Source of the DNA: Pontiella sp.
GTDB taxonomy: Bacteria; Verrucomicrobiota; Kiritimatiellia; Kiritimatiellales; Pontiellaceae
Assembly (NCBI GenBank): GCA_029935255.1
Contig: JAOZKS010000078.1
Location: 1 to 9,879 of the forward strand
Length of the DNA: 9,879 nt
Direction: 5' to 3'
Shown: positions 1-5,919 of the stretch, piece after piece
Layout of the letters: each line of letters begins with the position of its first letter
How positions within the stretch are numbered: the stretch's first letter is position 1
Made by a program: the position numbers and the translations under genes
The notes under the pieces: model-generated
Told to the model about the DNA's origin: nothing
The model's database searches: none
The model's input: only the letters and a program-made list of their open reading frames with translations

Positions 1-1
1 G

Positions 2-700
2 GCCTATGCACTGGGAAAAAAGGCGGCACCGTTGTTTTTCAAGGCCAACTGGATTATGAAGTCGCTGGCCGGATCGGAGTCGGAAAAGATCCATGCCGAA
101 TTTCAAATGGGTCATCTTCTGGCGCAAGCCTACGAAGAAAAGGTTCCTGCCGTCGAAAACAACCGACTCACCAAAATTGCCGACAAACTTGTCTGCAGCC
201 TTCGGAACAAGGACCGCACATTTATCTTCAAGTGCGATCAATCCAGCATACCCAATGCCCTTGCCATTCCCGGCGGATTCATCTATCTCTCCGAAAAACT
301 CTTCGACCTTTGCGGCGAGGATATCGATGCCATTGCCTTCGTGCTAGCTCATGAAATTGGCCATACCATTCACGGCGATGCCAACAAACGCTTTCTGACC
401 AAGACCGTGATCAACAGCATGTTGCACCTTCGAACGCGCGGAATCAGCCCCGCCGTGCAGTCGCTGCTCGCCCACCTCGTACAGCAAGGCTATTCAAGGG
501 AACAGGAATACCGCGCCGACCGCTTTGCCGCCGCGCTCACCCGGGCGGCGGGATTCGACCCAACAGGCGGATGCCGCCTGTTTTCCATGCTGGGAAAACC
601 CGATGAGGGGGTGGCTTCCAAGCTGGGCACCTACTTTTCCTCGCACCCCGCCTTGGCCGACCGCATCGACCGGATCAATCGTCGGATGCGGGAGTCTTGA
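2..700 (+). CDS. M48 family zinc metallopeptidase, 5'-truncated by the window edge
   Basis: The frame is open back to base 2, so the true start lies outside the window. A TTG at 32 could be read as a start, but the residues before it (AYALGKKAAP) look like normal coding sequence. The zinc site is visible: HEIGH at bases 350-364, preceded by a hydrophobic helix (AIAFVLA). The third ligand Glu is in EYRAD, with its codon at 506-508. The IPNALAIPGGFIYLS stretch before the HExxH is the usual beta-sheet region of M48 (HtpX/Oma1/BepA-like) peptidases, and a C-terminal SSHPALADRI motif is also typical. Such enzymes cleave proteins in or at the membrane or periplasm, often in quality control. No TPR extension follows, so this is a short single-domain member. 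Whether it carries a signal peptide or lipobox cannot be seen. Its last 26 bases overlap the 3' end of the convergent tatA. Family call is firm; the substrate is unknown. Confidence 0.9.
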   Translation, partial: AYALGKKAAPLFFKANWIMKSLAGSESEKIHAEFQMGHLLAQAYEEKVPAVENNRLTKIADKLVCSLRNKDRTFIFKCDQSSIPNALAIPGGFIYLSEKLFDLCGEDIDAIAFVLAHEIGHTIHGDANKRFLTKTVINSMLHLRTRGISPAVQSLLAHLVQQGYSREQEYRADRFAAALTRAAGFDPTGGCRLFSMLGKPDEGVASKLGTYFSSHPALADRIDRINRRMRES

Positions 701-926
701 TCTCTTCTTCGGGTTCATCCGTGGTGATCTGATCGTGGACATCCTTCTGCATATCGCGAATCTCCTTTTCAAGATCCTCTTTGCCCTTCTTGAATTCACT
801 GAGGCTTCTGCCCAGCGACCGCGAGAGTTCAGGCAATTTCTTGGCACCAAACAACAACAGTACGATGAAAAGAATCAGGATCACTTCCGATCCGCCGGGC
901 ATTCCAAAATAAGCAATCGTATTCAT
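675..926 (-). CDS. tatA: TatA/TatE-type twin-arginine translocase subunit
   Basis: This 83-residue protein has the TatA layout: a short N-terminus, one membrane helix (about residues 13-26) ending in FGAKKLPEL (26-34), an amphipathic helix (about 30-47), then a charged, acidic tail. TatA oligomers form the passage for folded Tat substrates in the inner membrane. Glu14 at the start of the helix sits where family members carry a polar residue. TatA is preferred over TatB because of the short length and the FG-x-KKLPEL hinge, but the two are hard to separate by eye. The start is supported by AGGAGGAGGAG just upstream (about 930-940). That run begins with the last two bases of the stop codon of the preceding lipoprotein gene, so translation is probably coupled. 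No tatB or tatC lies in the window. The 3' end overlaps the convergent M48 gene. Confidence 0.9.
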   Translation of the reverse strand: MNTIAYFGMPGGSEVILILFIVLLLFGAKKLPELSRSLGRSLSEFKKGKEDLEKEIRDMQKDVHDQITTDEPEEEIKTPASDD

Positions 927-938
927 CGTCTCCTCCTC

Positions 939-1367
939 CTAGGGGGCATCGGGTTGGTATAAAATAAACACTTGCGTCGGGCCGGCTCCCTGTACCGCCC
1001 TGATTTCCAGCGTTTCATGGCCCAACGAAGCCATCAGACGGAACGATTGTGTTTCGACTTCAGCTTTCCTGATGGTCCAGCCTCTGGAAACGAGTACCTG
1101 ATTGAAACGACGCAGCACCGTTTTAAGATCCAAAGCACTTTTCATATCCACCCCGATCAAGGTGGAGTTGGGTATCCGGCCGTGCTGATCGAGCTCGATT
1201 CCTTCTATGAAAAGATAGTCCGGAAAGAGCAGAATTTCCGGCCGCAGTCCCGGCGCGAGGTAGAGCATGGCATCGGCATCGGCCACTTCGGGTTCCGGTG
1301 GCACCGGGGTCTTGCAACCCGCGAGAGAGAGCACCGTAACGACAATAATGTACCGTGGGATTCTCAC
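939..1367 (-). CDS. small lipoprotein of unknown function
   Basis: A 142-residue protein with a short positively charged N-terminus, a hydrophobic stretch and a lipobox LAGC, giving a lipid-anchored Cys18 after cleavage by signal peptidase II. A Pro/Glu-rich linker follows, then about 100 residues of mixed alpha/beta character. I do not recognise the domain. The residues around 70-140 (a helix, then several alternating strands) could be a small sandwich fold as in other envelope lipoproteins, but that is a guess. The start is GTG at 1365-1367, inside a GTGA overlap with the TGA stop of the upstream protease gene, which implies translational coupling. No better ATG exists before the hydrophobic stretch. 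The stop codon lies directly on the tatA Shine-Dalgarno. The order protease, lipoprotein, tatA suggests a shared transcript, and possibly that the lipoprotein works with the secreted protease. Confidence 0.8.
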   Translation of the reverse strand: MRIPRYIIVVTVLSLAGCKTPVPPEPEVADADAMLYLAPGLRPEILLFPDYLFIEGIELDQHGRIPNSTLIGVDMKSALDLKTVLRRFNQVLVSRGWTIRKAEVETQSFRLMASLGHETLEIRAVQGAGPTQVFILYQPDAP

Positions 1368-2851
1368 AGAAGCTTCGACCGTTTGCGCTGATGGCGGATG
1401 TAGGGATTCTGTTTGGATTCAAGCACATCGATTAGTTCATCAGCCAGTTTTTCCAGCGGCCGAACCGATTCCTCCAGATAGTCGGATGCCCAGGGAGTTT
1501 CCCCCAAAGTCTTCTGCGCCCCCTTTACCGACTTAAGTAGCAGGTGGCTGATGCGACCGCCCAGCGCATCTTTCTCGCTGGTAGAAAGTTCATCGAACTC
1601 ACCCTCCATCTCAAAATGGTTTTTCTGATAGGCGCGGACGGTCATCTGCAGCTGTTCCTCCATCTTGCTCTCACGAAATTCGTAGGGGGCATCCTTCACG
1701 GCACCGATCTTGGAATAGGCCGAAATCAAGCGACTGGCCGGCACAGAAAAATCATCGTTTTCAATCCAATGCTGCACCAGGATATACAAGGCTTCGAGAT
1801 AGGATTGCATGTCGACCACCACGTAGGTTTGCCGGAGGTAATCCTTGACCGATGTCTGCACCCAGCCGTTGGCGGGAATGCGCACGCCATACCGGCGCGC
1901 ATCGTTGAATCGGGTTCCCTTGAAAATTTTAGCGCGCGGATCGTTTTTATCAAACTTACGTTCGAGCGTAATGTAGGTGGCCACGCCCAGCACCTTTCCC
2001 GACGCGTCGAGGATTGGGCTCCCACTGTTACCCGAAACAATATCGGCATCGATCTCAATGTTGCTGGGGCCCACCCCAACCACATCTCCCAACAGCTCAG
2101 TGGCCACCCCGCCGCCGGCACTGTTGCCATACACGGAAATCTCCTGCCCAATATTCGGTGTCGAATCGCTCAGCTCCAACACGGCCAACTCCGCGAATTC
2201 CCCCTCTGGAATTTCCAGGCGCACCAGATCGCGGGTGCGGCAGAATTCGAAGGCGGAAGGGTTCAGATAGTGGCCGTTCATGGCACGCAAACGAGGTTGG
2301 GTGGCCCCCAGTAAATTGTGTTGGTTACTGAATACATACGTCTTGCCATTCATCCGGGCAATGAAACCCGAACCTCGCCCGTCGCCATTTTCAACAAAGA
2401 CCAGCGCAAGATTAATGTCGGTAAAACCAATACGACCAGCCTTCTTTTTCTTTCGCCCGGCGGTCGATTCGTCCTCTGCCACGGGCTCAGCCTCCACTTC
2501 GGGAACCAGATCCGCCGGATCCATGAGAACCGCTCCGCCGGAACGGTAGTCCACGGCCGATCCGGTGGCTTTCGCCACCGCTTCCAAGGCTTGGAAAAGA
2601 TTCATTCCCTCAAGGTTAATACTGACTCGCTGGTCGCCAAGCCCCTCCAGCTGGCTATCCACCTTAAAATTCTGCAAGGCCGCAACGCCACTTCCATCGG
2701 CCGTACGTTCCAGTTTTTGCAGGATGTATTTTGCGGGCATCCGGACAAATTCCTCGCCCGGTGCAGGAAGGCTTTTCAACGCATCAATGGGTTCGGCGGC
2801 AAAGATCGTGGCGGCCATCGAAAAAATCAGTATCGTCAATCTTGTTTTCAT
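1364..2851 (-). CDS. exported trypsin-like serine protease with N-terminal STN-like domain
   Basis: I start this 495-residue protein at ATG 2849-2851, preceded by GGAG at a 4-base spacing. The frame extends to 2941, but only this start gives a signal peptide (MKTRLTILIFSMAATIFA). Residues about 62-110 resemble the STN domain of secretins and TonB receptors (SINLEGMNLFQALEAVAK, then a Gly and a beta hairpin). An acidic linker and a Lys-rich patch (KKKK, about 134-137) follow. The trypsin-like domain spans about 140-295, with His178 (FSNQH), Asp208 (RDLVRLE) and Ser276 in GNSGSP, so the full triad is present. Residues about 345-495 look mostly helical and end in a basic tail. No PDZ domain is visible, so it is not a DegP/HtrA. 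It should act in the periplasm or outside the cell on an unknown target. It heads a tight run with a lipoprotein and tatA. The protease call is strong; the STN call is moderate. Confidence 0.85.
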   Translation of the reverse strand: MKTRLTILIFSMAATIFAAEPIDALKSLPAPGEEFVRMPAKYILQKLERTADGSGVAALQNFKVDSQLEGLGDQRVSINLEGMNLFQALEAVAKATGSAVDYRSGGAVLMDPADLVPEVEAEPVAEDESTAGRKKKKAGRIGFTDINLALVFVENGDGRGSGFIARMNGKTYVFSNQHNLLGATQPRLRAMNGHYLNPSAFEFCRTRDLVRLEIPEGEFAELAVLELSDSTPNIGQEISVYGNSAGGGVATELLGDVVGVGPSNIEIDADIVSGNSGSPILDASGKVLGVATYITLERKFDKNDPRAKIFKGTRFNDARRYGVRIPANGWVQTSVKDYLRQTYVVVDMQSYLEALYILVQHWIENDDFSVPASRLISAYSKIGAVKDAPYEFRESKMEEQLQMTVRAYQKNHFEMEGEFDELSTSEKDALGGRISHLLLKSVKGAQKTLGETPWASDYLEESVRPLEKLADELIDVLESKQNPYIRHQRKRSKLL

Positions 2852-2972
2852 ACTTCTCCAAGGTATTCTTTCCTTTGTGAATCGATGCTCCAACCTAGTT
2901 GAATAAGACACGCCAAACAAGGTTTGCACCTCACAAGTCACGAAGCGGACAACGGGAAAGGTCGGCGGATTC

Positions 2973-3632
2973 TTATTTTATATCAAGGCGCTCCGCCATT
3001 TCCCGCGTCAACCGTTTCAATAAAGACCGGCTGTCTATTGCACCAAAGCCCTCGAACCAATAGGCTTCCTTCAGGCCGCCAAGCACGAAAAAGGCTTCGT
3101 AGGCCACGGGCTCGCCCGGCCTTCCGAAATAGGGTTTTGCCGTTCCGCCGATGTACCACCCGGAGTGCCCATTGATGGATACGAGTTCATTATGGGCATG
3201 GGTGTCGTTGATTAAAACCATCTTGTGGTTGATTAGTTTTTGAAGAAAGTAATCTTTATCAAGCGACGTCATGGAGGCCCATGGCATTCCGAGTTCGTAG
3301 GTGCTGCACGAAAAACCGATGGAACAATCCAGCAGACGATGTTCCAATAGAAACCATTCGGTATAGCTAATCCCCAGCGCCCGCGAATAGCGATTTTCTT
3401 CCGCCATATAAGTTCGTTGCAGGCCCGTTAGATCTTCGGATTCAGGATCTATCGTGGCGGGGTTGAAGATCGAAAACCCTTCAGATACTTTTACGGAGTA
3501 GCCGTTCCAACCCACCTTGGAATTGCTGATCACCCCACCGGCAACCGTGGCGGGTTGATAGTATCCGTTCGGCATGGCACAACCCACCAACACCGCAACG
3601 CCCACCAACAGAAAACCCTCCCTAACACACAT
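2973..3632 (-). CDS. lipoprotein of unknown function, 219 residues
   Basis: The N-terminus has a hydrophobic stretch ending in the lipobox LVGC, so Cys18 should be lipidated and the mature protein anchored in the envelope. The start is supported by AGGAG seven bases upstream. The mature part begins with a segment reading NGYSVKVSEGFSIF, which recalls the first strand of PsbP/Mog1-like folds. Two cysteines (in DCSIGFSCST) are close enough to form a disulfide. The rest is mixed alpha/beta with a basic helical C-terminus. I do not recognise the family, and the fold comparison is weak. It lies 121 bases upstream of the protease start with no intrinsic terminator between them, so readthrough into the protease run is possible. 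Immediately upstream is the terminator of the repeat-protein gene, leaving only about 50 bases for a promoter of its own; I see no convincing one there. Confidence 0.75.
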   Translation of the reverse strand: MCVREGFLLVGVAVLVGCAMPNGYYQPATVAGGVISNSKVGWNGYSVKVSEGFSIFNPATIDPESEDLTGLQRTYMAEENRYSRALGISYTEWFLLEHRLLDCSIGFSCSTYELGMPWASMTSLDKDYFLQKLINHKMVLINDTHAHNELVSINGHSGWYIGGTAKPYFGRPGEPVAYEAFFVLGGLKEAYWFEGFGAIDSRSLLKRLTREMAERLDIK

Positions 3633-3679
3633 GATCTAGCTCCTTTATTCCGCTCCATTTTCGACAAAGGCGGGTTTCT

Positions 3680-3712
3680 AAAAAAACAAAACCGCAGGAA
3701 AAATTCCTGCGG
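3680..3712 (-). terminator. intrinsic terminator of the repeat-protein gene
   Basis: A perfect 9-bp stem (CCGCAGGAA pairing with TTCCTGCGG, 3692-3700 with 3704-3712) has a 3-base loop. On the minus strand it is followed by TTTTGTTTTTTTAG. The stem lies about 30 bases past the stop at 3742, as expected for a Rho-independent terminator. The U-tract exists only on the minus-strand side, so it serves the gene at 3742-4299 and separates it from the lipoprotein gene downstream. Confidence 0.9.
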
Positions 3713-3741
3713 CTTCAAACTTCGATTAAATCGAATTGAGA

Positions 3742-4299
3742 CTATTCCCCGAAAGTCCAGTTGACAATAACCATGCCTTTAGCAAGGTCGCTAGGGAAAT
3801 CTTTGAACCACTCGTTGTCGGCGATAATATTAACCAGACCGAGTTGGAACAGGTTATTCGCAGTTTCTGCATAGTTCACGAGTCCCCACTGGAATCCACC
3901 GTCAACCGATTTGGCGATATTGACGGTGCCCAACTGAGCACCGGTCAGAGAACCTGCCCAGTTGACAAACCCCATTTGCAAACCAACGAATTCACCGGAA
4001 GCATAGTTAACAAAACCAAGCTGGGCTCCCGTGTAGTTTTCAGCATAGTTGTAGATGGTCGGTAAAAAGATAAACCATTGAACACCCACGCTGTCACCCG
4101 TTGCTCCGTTCACGAAACCAAGTTGCCAGTTGAACTGGGGTGATGGGTTTTCATTCCATACACCGATGCTGACCCCGGTAATTTCGGTATCACGGTCATG
4201 GACAGCAATATCCGGTGTTAAACTGGCCTGAAATCCAGCCGTCGCAAATACGCCAGTTGCTACCGCGCAACCTAATGCAATAATCATAAACTTCTTCAT
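3742..4299 (-). CDS. exported surface-repeat protein (LA_2272-like repeats)
   Basis: The 185-residue protein starts at ATG 4297-4299, preceded by GGAG six bases upstream; this gives a signal peptide MKKFMIIALGCAVATGVFA. The longer frame to 4386 adds a non-signal-like extension and is rejected. The body is a tandem array with consensus Q-x-G-x-V-N-x-A. The repeat Gln residues fall at about 59, 74, 93, 108, 122, 137 and 152. The spacing is 14-15 residues, except one degenerate unit with a four-residue insertion (WFIFLPTIYNYAENYTGA). This matches repeats annotated as the LA_2272 surface-repeat family, first named from Leptospira. I make that match from memory of the repeat style. The pattern suggests a stacked beta solenoid or barrel-like sheet outside the inner membrane. 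The C-terminus (VIVNWTFGE) lacks a clear outer-membrane insertion signal. It appears to be its own transcription unit, with a leader, a candidate promoter and a terminator. Function is unknown. Confidence 0.8.
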   Translation of the reverse strand: MKKFMIIALGCAVATGVFATAGFQASLTPDIAVHDRDTEITGVSIGVWNENPSPQFNWQLGFVNGATGDSVGVQWFIFLPTIYNYAENYTGAQLGFVNYASGEFVGLQMGFVNWAGSLTGAQLGTVNIAKSVDGGFQWGLVNYAETANNLFQLGLVNIIADNEWFKDFPSDLAKGMVIVNWTFGE

Positions 4300-4484
4300 G
4301 TGTATCTCCCTTGTTTGTTTTTTCTGCCTTACACAACATAACCACCATTTTCGATGGTAACAATATGCGCCTGCATGAACCGTCATCGACGCATTACCGC
4401 ACTATGCCATACAAGCCTCCTTTGCGATTTCCATCCTTCTAAAAACCCTCATAACTTGATCACGACCTCCTGAAGAACGAGGCC
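4300..4484 (-). other. long 5' leader of the repeat-protein gene
   Basis: About 180 bases lie between the candidate promoter and the start codon. On the minus strand the leader contains a strong Shine-Dalgarno AAGGAGG (4416-4422) five bases before an ATG that is followed after one codon by TAG (4402-4410). The same frame also opens earlier, giving a ten-residue peptide MEIAKEACMA. Nearer the gene is a small hairpin, ACCAT-CGAAA-ATGGT (about 4343-4357). A CCTC/GAGG pair followed further on by GGGTTTTT lies near the upstream end, but it is too weak to call an attenuator. I recognise no known riboswitch. Without transcript data this is only a structured-looking leader. Confidence 0.35.
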
Positions 4485-4513
4485 ATTGTAAAACTGACAG
4501 AATCATTGTTCAA
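4485..4513 (-). promoter_or_regulatory. candidate sigma-70-type promoter for the repeat-protein gene
   Basis: On the minus strand, TTGAAC (4508-4513) and TACAAT (4485-4490) are separated by 17 bases. The -10 box matches the consensus at five of six positions, the -35 box at four. It lies in the gap between the small outer-membrane protein gene and the repeat-protein gene, and reads toward the latter. The call rests on consensus matching alone. Confidence 0.4.
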
Positions 4514-4530
4514 GCGTGCAATTCAATGAT
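4502..4530. repeat. inverted repeat ATCATTG-N15-CAATGAT overlapping the -35 box
   Basis: Perfect 7-base arms at 4502-4508 and 4524-4530 flank a 15-base spacer. The left arm abuts the candidate -35 box (4508-4513), and the spacer covers it. The stem is too AT-rich and its downstream T-run too poor for a good terminator of the gene ending at 4542. A repressor or activator site is possible, as is chance. Confidence 0.3.
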
Positions 4531-4541
4531 ATTTTCCATTT

Positions 4542-5030
4542 CTACCACTTCACCATCAGGCCCAGATTGGCGGACATGCCATCCATCAGGTCAATTTCAG
4601 CCTCCGTGTAGCGCACCTCCGCAAAAGCACCCACCACCCAAAGATTGAGTTGCGCGCCAAGCACGCCATAAACGCCAGAGCCGTCTTCATACAAAGGATT
4701 GTCGCTATCCACAAAATAATAACCTGCACCCACACCGGCATACGGTTCGATGAAGAAAGGAATGCCCACCATCAAGGTGCCCTCTACCGGAATGACTGAC
4801 GTATTCAGATCACTAAAATCCAGATAGCCTCCCCGAATGTCCGCCGAGAAAAACCCCAGGAATTTTTGGCGGAGCTTGACCCCTCCGCCAACCCCCTCGT
4901 TCCCCCCATTTTCGCCCCCATCCTGATAGGTTAGATAACCCGCCAAACTGGTTTCTCCGCCATAGGCCACTTTATTCATCCCGCCCAAAACTAATGCGGA
5001 AACTGCGATCATCATGATTTGCTTTTTCAT
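4542..5030 (-). CDS. small outer-membrane beta-barrel protein
   Basis: This 162-residue protein has a signal peptide (MKKQIMMIAVSALVLGG..., likely cleaved near VAYG). Alternating hydrophobic/polar strands follow, separated by Gly/Asp/Asn-rich turns, for example SADIRGGYLDFSD, FFIEPYAGVGAGYYF, VVGAFAEVRYTEAEI and ANLGLMVKW. The number of strands and the length fit an eight-stranded barrel of the OmpA-transmembrane/OmpW type. The last residue is Trp, an aromatic C-terminus as expected for BAM-dependent insertion. I cannot name the family. Unlike OmpA there is no peptidoglycan-binding domain. The start has AGGAG eight bases upstream. It lies 34 bases after aqpZ on the same strand, with no terminator in between, so the two are probably co-transcribed. 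The early loop (residues about 36-49) is very Gly-rich. Confidence 0.75.
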   Translation of the reverse strand: MKKQIMMIAVSALVLGGMNKVAYGGETSLAGYLTYQDGGENGGNEGVGGGVKLRQKFLGFFSADIRGGYLDFSDLNTSVIPVEGTLMVGIPFFIEPYAGVGAGYYFVDSDNPLYEDGSGVYGVLGAQLNLWVVGAFAEVRYTEAEIDLMDGMSANLGLMVKW

Positions 5031-5064
5031 CCCGTACTCTCCTTATTTACCGTTTTTCTCTGCG

Positions 5065-5763
5065 TTACTCCTCGTCACCCTTACCCAGCCAACGCCATAC
5101 GATACCCGCGAGAATCGCCCCGCCGATCGGTGCCAGCCAAAATAGCCAAAGTTGCTGGATAGCCCAGCCGCCTTGATAGAGAGCCACGCCCGTACTCCGC
5201 GCCGGATTGACCGATGTGTTGGTGATTGGAATACTAATGAGGTGGATCAACGTCAGCCCCAGACCAATTGCAACCGGCGCAAGGCCAGCCGGTGCCTTTT
5301 TGGAGGTGGCCCCAAGAATGATGATCAGGAACATGAAGGTCATCACGATCTCGCACACCAGCGCAGCCACGAGTCCGTAGCCGCCCGGCGAATGTTCACC
5401 AAAGCCGTTCGAGGCGAATCCCGACGCCGCCGCATCGAACCCTTCCGCGCCCGATGCAATCACAAACAAAATTCCGGCACCAGCCAACCCGCCGAGCACC
5501 TGCGTCACAATGTAGGGAACCAACTCCTTGGCACTGAAACGGCCGCCAGCCCACAGTCCTAAACTCACTGCGGGATTCAGATGACAACCGGAAATATGCC
5601 CAATCGCAAAGGCCATCGTCAGCACCGTCAAACCAAAGGCGAGTGAAACACCCAACAGACCAATTCCAACGTCTGGAAAACCTGCCGCCAGTACCGCACT
5701 ACCGCATCCGCCCAGCACCAGCCAGAATGTACCGATAAACTCCGCACCTAGTTTCCTGCTCAT
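5065..5763 (-). CDS. aqpZ: aquaporin Z, water channel
   Basis: A 232-residue inner-membrane channel with six membrane helices and two half-helices carrying NPA motifs at 63-65 (HLNPAVSLG) and 186-188 (SVNPARSTG). The selectivity filter residues are Phe43, His174, Thr183 and Arg189, the same residues at the same numbers as E. coli AqpZ. This marks a strict water channel rather than a glycerol facilitator. The length and many blocks (GGCGSAVLAAGFP, FDAAASGFASNG, GEHSPGGY, LTLIHLISIP) match the enterobacterial protein closely. The start is supported by AGGAGG a few bases upstream. A candidate promoter lies 78 bases upstream. The small outer-membrane barrel gene follows by 34 bases. The product should give rapid water flux and may serve osmotic adaptation; direct regulation is not evident. 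Confidence 0.97.
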   Translation of the reverse strand: MSRKLGAEFIGTFWLVLGGCGSAVLAAGFPDVGIGLLGVSLAFGLTVLTMAFAIGHISGCHLNPAVSLGLWAGGRFSAKELVPYIVTQVLGGLAGAGILFVIASGAEGFDAAASGFASNGFGEHSPGGYGLVAALVCEIVMTFMFLIIILGATSKKAPAGLAPVAIGLGLTLIHLISIPITNTSVNPARSTGVALYQGGWAIQQLWLFWLAPIGGAILAGIVWRWLGKGDEE

Positions 5764-5840
5764 CCCTGTTCCTCCTTTGCTTGGTTTGCTCCCTCTTCAA
5801 CGTTCCTGCCCGACTTTTTCCTACAGAGGTACCCCTTTAA

Positions 5841-5869
5841 TTAATATGACCATTTTAGTTCTATTCCAA
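5841..5869 (-). promoter_or_regulatory. candidate sigma-70-type promoter for aqpZ
   Basis: On the minus strand, TTGGAA (5864-5869) and TATTAA (5841-5846) are 17 bases apart, each matching four of six consensus positions, in an AT-rich stretch. Predicted transcription would start near 5834, giving a leader of about 70 bases before the aqpZ ATG at 5763. It sits between the phospholipase D gene and aqpZ. No test beyond consensus matching is possible here. Confidence 0.4.
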
Positions 5870-5888
5870 ATGATGTCCAGCGCTATTC

Positions 5889-5906
5889 ATAATTTATTCA
5901 AATTAT
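5889..5906. repeat. AT-only inverted repeat after the phospholipase D gene
   Basis: Perfect arms ATAATTT and AAATTAT enclose a 4-base loop, 13 bases past the stop of the phospholipase D gene (5920) and about 20 bases upstream of the candidate aqpZ -35 box. The arms hold no G or C and no T-run follows, so it is a poor terminator. It could be an operator or a weak transcript-end structure. Confidence 0.3.
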
Positions 5907-5919
5907 TAGAATGTTATTA

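Noticed and set aside
32..34. TTG as the start of the M48 gene
   Set aside because: The frame is open to the window edge and the upstream residues look coding; no Shine-Dalgarno is seen before it.
1544..2314. 256-residue plus-strand open frame
   Set aside because: It is antisense to the protease, whose catalytic motifs are clear; composition is His-rich and low-quality, as expected of a shadow frame.
2852..2941. N-terminal extension of the protease reading frame
   Set aside because: The extra 30 residues are polar, lack a signal sequence and would bury a good signal peptide; the ATG at 2849-2851 has its own GGAG.
2852..2972. Promoter or terminator between the 219-residue lipoprotein and the protease
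   Set aside because: No -35/-10 pair with good spacing and no GC-rich stem with a T-run could be found in the 121 bases.
4300..4386. N-terminal extension of the repeat-protein frame (MTVHAGAYCYH...)
   Set aside because: It places Cys/Trp-rich residues before a textbook signal peptide; the ATG at 4297-4299 has a good GGAG.
4502..4530. Inverted repeat as terminator of the small outer-membrane protein gene
   Set aside because: The stem is AT-rich with a 15-base loop and the following sequence has only a broken T-run.
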